DNA of 18,778 bases from Hondaea fermentalgiana (Eukaryota > Sar > Bigyra > Thraustochytrida > Thraustochytriidae): the NCBI GenBank assembly GCA_014084085.1, contig NPFB01000185.1:128447-147224 (forward strand), given 5' to 3'. The notes below the pieces were generated by a model. That model searched no databases, was not told the origin of the DNA, and saw only the letters and a list, made by a program, of their open reading frames with translations. Shown here piece after piece: positions 17,067-18,778 of the stretch (positions are counted from its first letter, which is position 1; each line of letters begins with the position of its first letter). A program made the position numbers and the translations under genes.

Positions 17067-18095
17067 TTACATCTCCTTCTTGCCGTCGTCCTGCTGAAGA
17101 CCCGAAAAGAGAACCGGGTCAAGATCGTCTGACCAAGGCACGCAAATGAAGACCATGAGCATGAAAACAAAGAGAATCACCGAAGTCCAGCTCATGATCA
17201 GGTAGTCAGCGATCTCGTCCGTGCTAAAGTAGAGGGCGCTCGAGGTCGAGTTCGAGTCGTCATCGGTGGACTCCTGGAGAAGACGCGCGTGGTGGTGTGC
17301 CGGGATAGACTTGCCAAGAAGAACGATCTGCACAGCCGCCCGGTCAGCAAAGGCAGTCTGGAAGGCCTCAAGGACCTTGGGCACCGCGGCATCAATCTCC
17401 GCGAGGGCGGACTTGAAGGCCTCCTGGGCGTCCTCGAGGGAGCGCAGGCTCGACACGGGCAGAACGACCACATCAGGCTCGGCGTCGCGCAGCGTCTCGA
17501 CGTCGAGCTCCGCGGCGATGGCGGCAAAGGCCTCCATCTCTGCGGTCGACGCGTCGACGGGAAAGGCCTCGTCGGGCATGACGGTCTGCGCCATGCCTTC
17601 GTCGGCGCTGGCCGCAATCAGGGTGCTCTTCGGAAACTGGGTTTGGAGGAGCGTCGCGAGCGGCGTGCGCTGGTACGAAAAGGCGTGGCTGAGCTTGACA
17701 TCGCCAGCGGACTCGCAGACAGACCAGCGGCGCGGATTCGCGAGACGGATGGCCTTGTCCGCAAAGGCGGCAAAGAGGTTCGGGGTCTCGGTCTCGTCGA
17801 GGTCCTCGAGGCCGACGCCCTCAAGCGTGAGGATCACGCAGCCCTTGGGGCGGTTAAGCACGTCGCCGGCCACGGGCACGGCGCGGTCCAGAGCGACGTC
17901 CAGGCCGAGCAGCCTCGCCGTCACGGCGGTCACGTCCTGGAGGGGCGCGGCGCGCTTCGAGGCCTCCTGGTGCACGCCGAAGCCGCTCACCGCGAGCGCG
18001 GGGCCGCTCGCGGCGGCAGCGGCGGCGGCCTCCGCGCCTCCCGTCATCATCGCCGCCGCCACGCAGGCCACCACCGTCAGCGCGCGCGCCGCCAT
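17067..18095 (-). CDS. Type I membrane protein resembling V-ATPase accessory protein ATP6AP2 (renin receptor)
   Basis: The intronless gene encodes 342 residues, close to the roughly 350 of animal ATP6AP2. It has a signal peptide (about 1-23), a lumenal region, one membrane segment at about 299-319 and a short cytosolic tail. Resemblance by eye: LNRPKGCVILTLEGV at 80-94 and DVVVLPVSSL at 208-217 fit the lumenal core, and the segment after the membrane helix contains DLDP at 324-327 where animal proteins have a conserved DP. ATP6AP2 helps assemble the vacuolar proton pump and traffics between ER and endolysosomes. The tail ends KKEM, a dilysine KKxx signal for ER retrieval. A His run and Arg (HHHAR, 267-271) and an N-S-T site (282-284, likely glycosylated) lie before the membrane helix. 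Type I topology is firm; family membership is probable, with Ac45 (ATP6AP1)-like or an unrelated ER protein as alternatives. Confidence 0.75.
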   Translation of the reverse strand: MAARALTVVACVAAAMMTGGAEAAAAAAASGPALAVSGFGVHQEASKRAAPLQDVTAVTARLLGLDVALDRAVPVAGDVLNRPKGCVILTLEGVGLEDLDETETPNLFAAFADKAIRLANPRRWSVCESAGDVKLSHAFSYQRTPLATLLQTQFPKSTLIAASADEGMAQTVMPDEAFPVDASTAEMEAFAAIAAELDVETLRDAEPDVVVLPVSSLRSLEDAQEAFKSALAEIDAAVPKVLEAFQTAFADRAAVQIVLLGKSIPAHHHARLLQESTDDDSNSTSSALYFSTDEIADYLIMSWTSVILFVFMLMVFICVPWSDDLDPVLFSGLQQDDGKKEM

Positions 18096-18100
18096 GGTGC

Positions 18101-18135
18101 TCGTCGTCCTCCTCGTCCTCGTCCTCGTCCTCGGC
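18101..18135. repeat. (TCGTCC)n-like hexanucleotide repeat
   Basis: Imperfect TCGTCC/TCCTCG units lie 6-40 bp upstream of the ATP6AP2-like start codon, read as GAGGAC on the sense strand. This places it in the 5' leader or promoter of that gene. Confidence 0.7.
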
Positions 18136-18632
18136 CTCGACGGCGCCGCTCGGGTGCGTGCGGCTGGATGAATGCACGCGGCGCGGCGCGGCGGCGGGGG
18201 GGCGCGGGAGGTGCGGCGCGGTCGCGGGCTGGCGCGCGGGCTTGCGGGAGCGAGCGCGAGCGGCCGGGTCGACCTGATCCGCGTTGAAATCGATAAGCGA
18301 ATGAATGAATTGAACGCGCTGATTTGAATGATCGCGCGGCGAAGTTTCGAATCGAAGGTGGTGCCGGCGAAACGCTACCGCAGAGATTTCCCGTCACTGC
18401 GCATGTGCGCGCATTGGCTCGCCTTGAAGCAGCACATTGCGGCAGTGAACCTAGAGGGGATAGCTTTCTACATGCTGTGTCTTGCAAGGGGGAATGTACC
18501 ACTGATTTGCCCTCAGCTCCGACACACGCGGGCGATCCACGTCGGGTGAACCCAAACTATCCTCACATTTCCACTGCCACCAAATTATACCAGTGTGAAA
18601 TACCTGAGCGAGATGAAGGCAAAGAGCAGTAG

Positions 18633-18658
18633 CCACTGGCACGGCGGGGAGCCAGTGG
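18633..18658. repeat. Perfect 8-bp inverted repeat with a 10-base loop
   Basis: CCACTGGC (18633-18640) pairs with GCCAGTGG (18651-18658) across ACGGCGGGGA. It ends 52 bases before the ATG at 18711. It could form a hairpin in the leader of that gene or be a site for a dimeric DNA-binding protein. Confidence 0.6.
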
Positions 18659-18710
18659 CGGGCATACCCCGTGCTGGGACATCGCACGCTTCCTCATCGC
18701 TTGTCGAACC

Positions 18711-18778
18711 ATGTCCAAGCTCGCGGCCGCCGCCTCGCCGCTGCAGCCGCCCTGCGCGGCGCCCGAGGCGGCTGCCCA
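18711..18778 (+). CDS. Start of an unidentified gene, cut by the window end
   Basis: An ATG in good context (GAACCATGTCC) opens a frame that stays open to the window edge, 22 codons: MSKLAAAASPLQPP and then more Ala, Pro and Glu. The composition is that of a low-complexity N-terminus, and nothing identifies the product. The open divergent space behind it makes a gene start plausible. Confidence 0.4.
   Translation, partial: MSKLAAAASPLQPPCAAPEAAA

Larger units (their letters stand above)
18096..18710. promoter_or_regulatory. Shared upstream region of two divergent genes
   Basis: About 615 bases separate the ATG of the ATP6AP2-like gene from the ATG at 18711. Next to the former lies a TCGTCC hexanucleotide run (18101-18135), which is purine-rich on that gene's sense strand. 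Positions 18170-18270 are extremely GC-rich, and 18270-18600 has mixed composition. Short open stretches here have no recognisable product. An inverted repeat lies at 18633-18658. Confidence 0.45.

Noticed and set aside
17289..18287. 332-codon open frame antisense to the ATP6AP2-like gene
   Set aside because: No motif, Gly/Arg/His-rich, and it overlaps a gene with a signal peptide, membrane helix and KKxx tail.
18340..18360. TTCGAATC word suggesting a tRNA T-loop
   Set aside because: The flanks do not pair as a T-stem and no acceptor, D or anticodon arm can be placed.

Overview
The window looks like nuclear DNA of a GC-rich, gene-dense protist. Genes lie on both strands with short gaps, reading frames are long, and the one split gene has short GT-AG introns. 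There are no bacterial operons, Shine-Dalgarno sites, tRNAs, rRNAs, CRISPR arrays or complete transposons that I can see. The gene mix (three-repeat Myb, one-exon-per-repeat LRR protein, kinesin-light-chain-type TPR debris, protist-type papain-family protease, V-ATPase accessory protein) and the base composition remind me of thraustochytrids (Labyrinthulomycetes, stramenopiles). That placement is inference from general impression, not from a search.

Layout, left to right. 1-388: promoter and leader. 389-2254 (+): intronless R1R2R3 Myb transcription factor with polyQ, polyD and an NLS. 2255-4030: long GC-rich gap without a convincing gene. 4031-7511 (+): LRR protein of 15 exons whose 14 introns are all phase 2 and sit at the same point of the 28-residue repeat. 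7817-8878 (-): seven-bladed WD40 protein with a mitochondrial-type presequence, convergent with the LRR gene. 9361-10295 (+): decayed TPR gene containing exact 112-bp tandem units. 10296-11500: GC-rich promoter region. 11501-14896 (+): 1131-residue protein joining an importin-alpha-like armadillo domain to a region that resembles the NEL (novel E3 ligase) domain of bacterial effectors. 15261-16568 (+): secreted or lysosomal papain-family protease. 17067-18095 (-): type I membrane protein resembling ATP6AP2, convergent with the protease. 18711-end (+): start of a further gene cut by the window edge.

These are separate eukaryotic genes, not an operon, and I infer no common pathway. The protease and the ATP6AP2-like protein both fit the endolysosomal system, but adjacency means little here. 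The strongest candidate for something new is the ARM-NEL protein: a cargo-binding groove with importin-alpha W/N residues, placed ahead of what may be a bacterial-type ubiquitin ligase domain. The second is the LRR gene, whose internal exons are all frame-neutral units, so any could be skipped without losing the reading frame.
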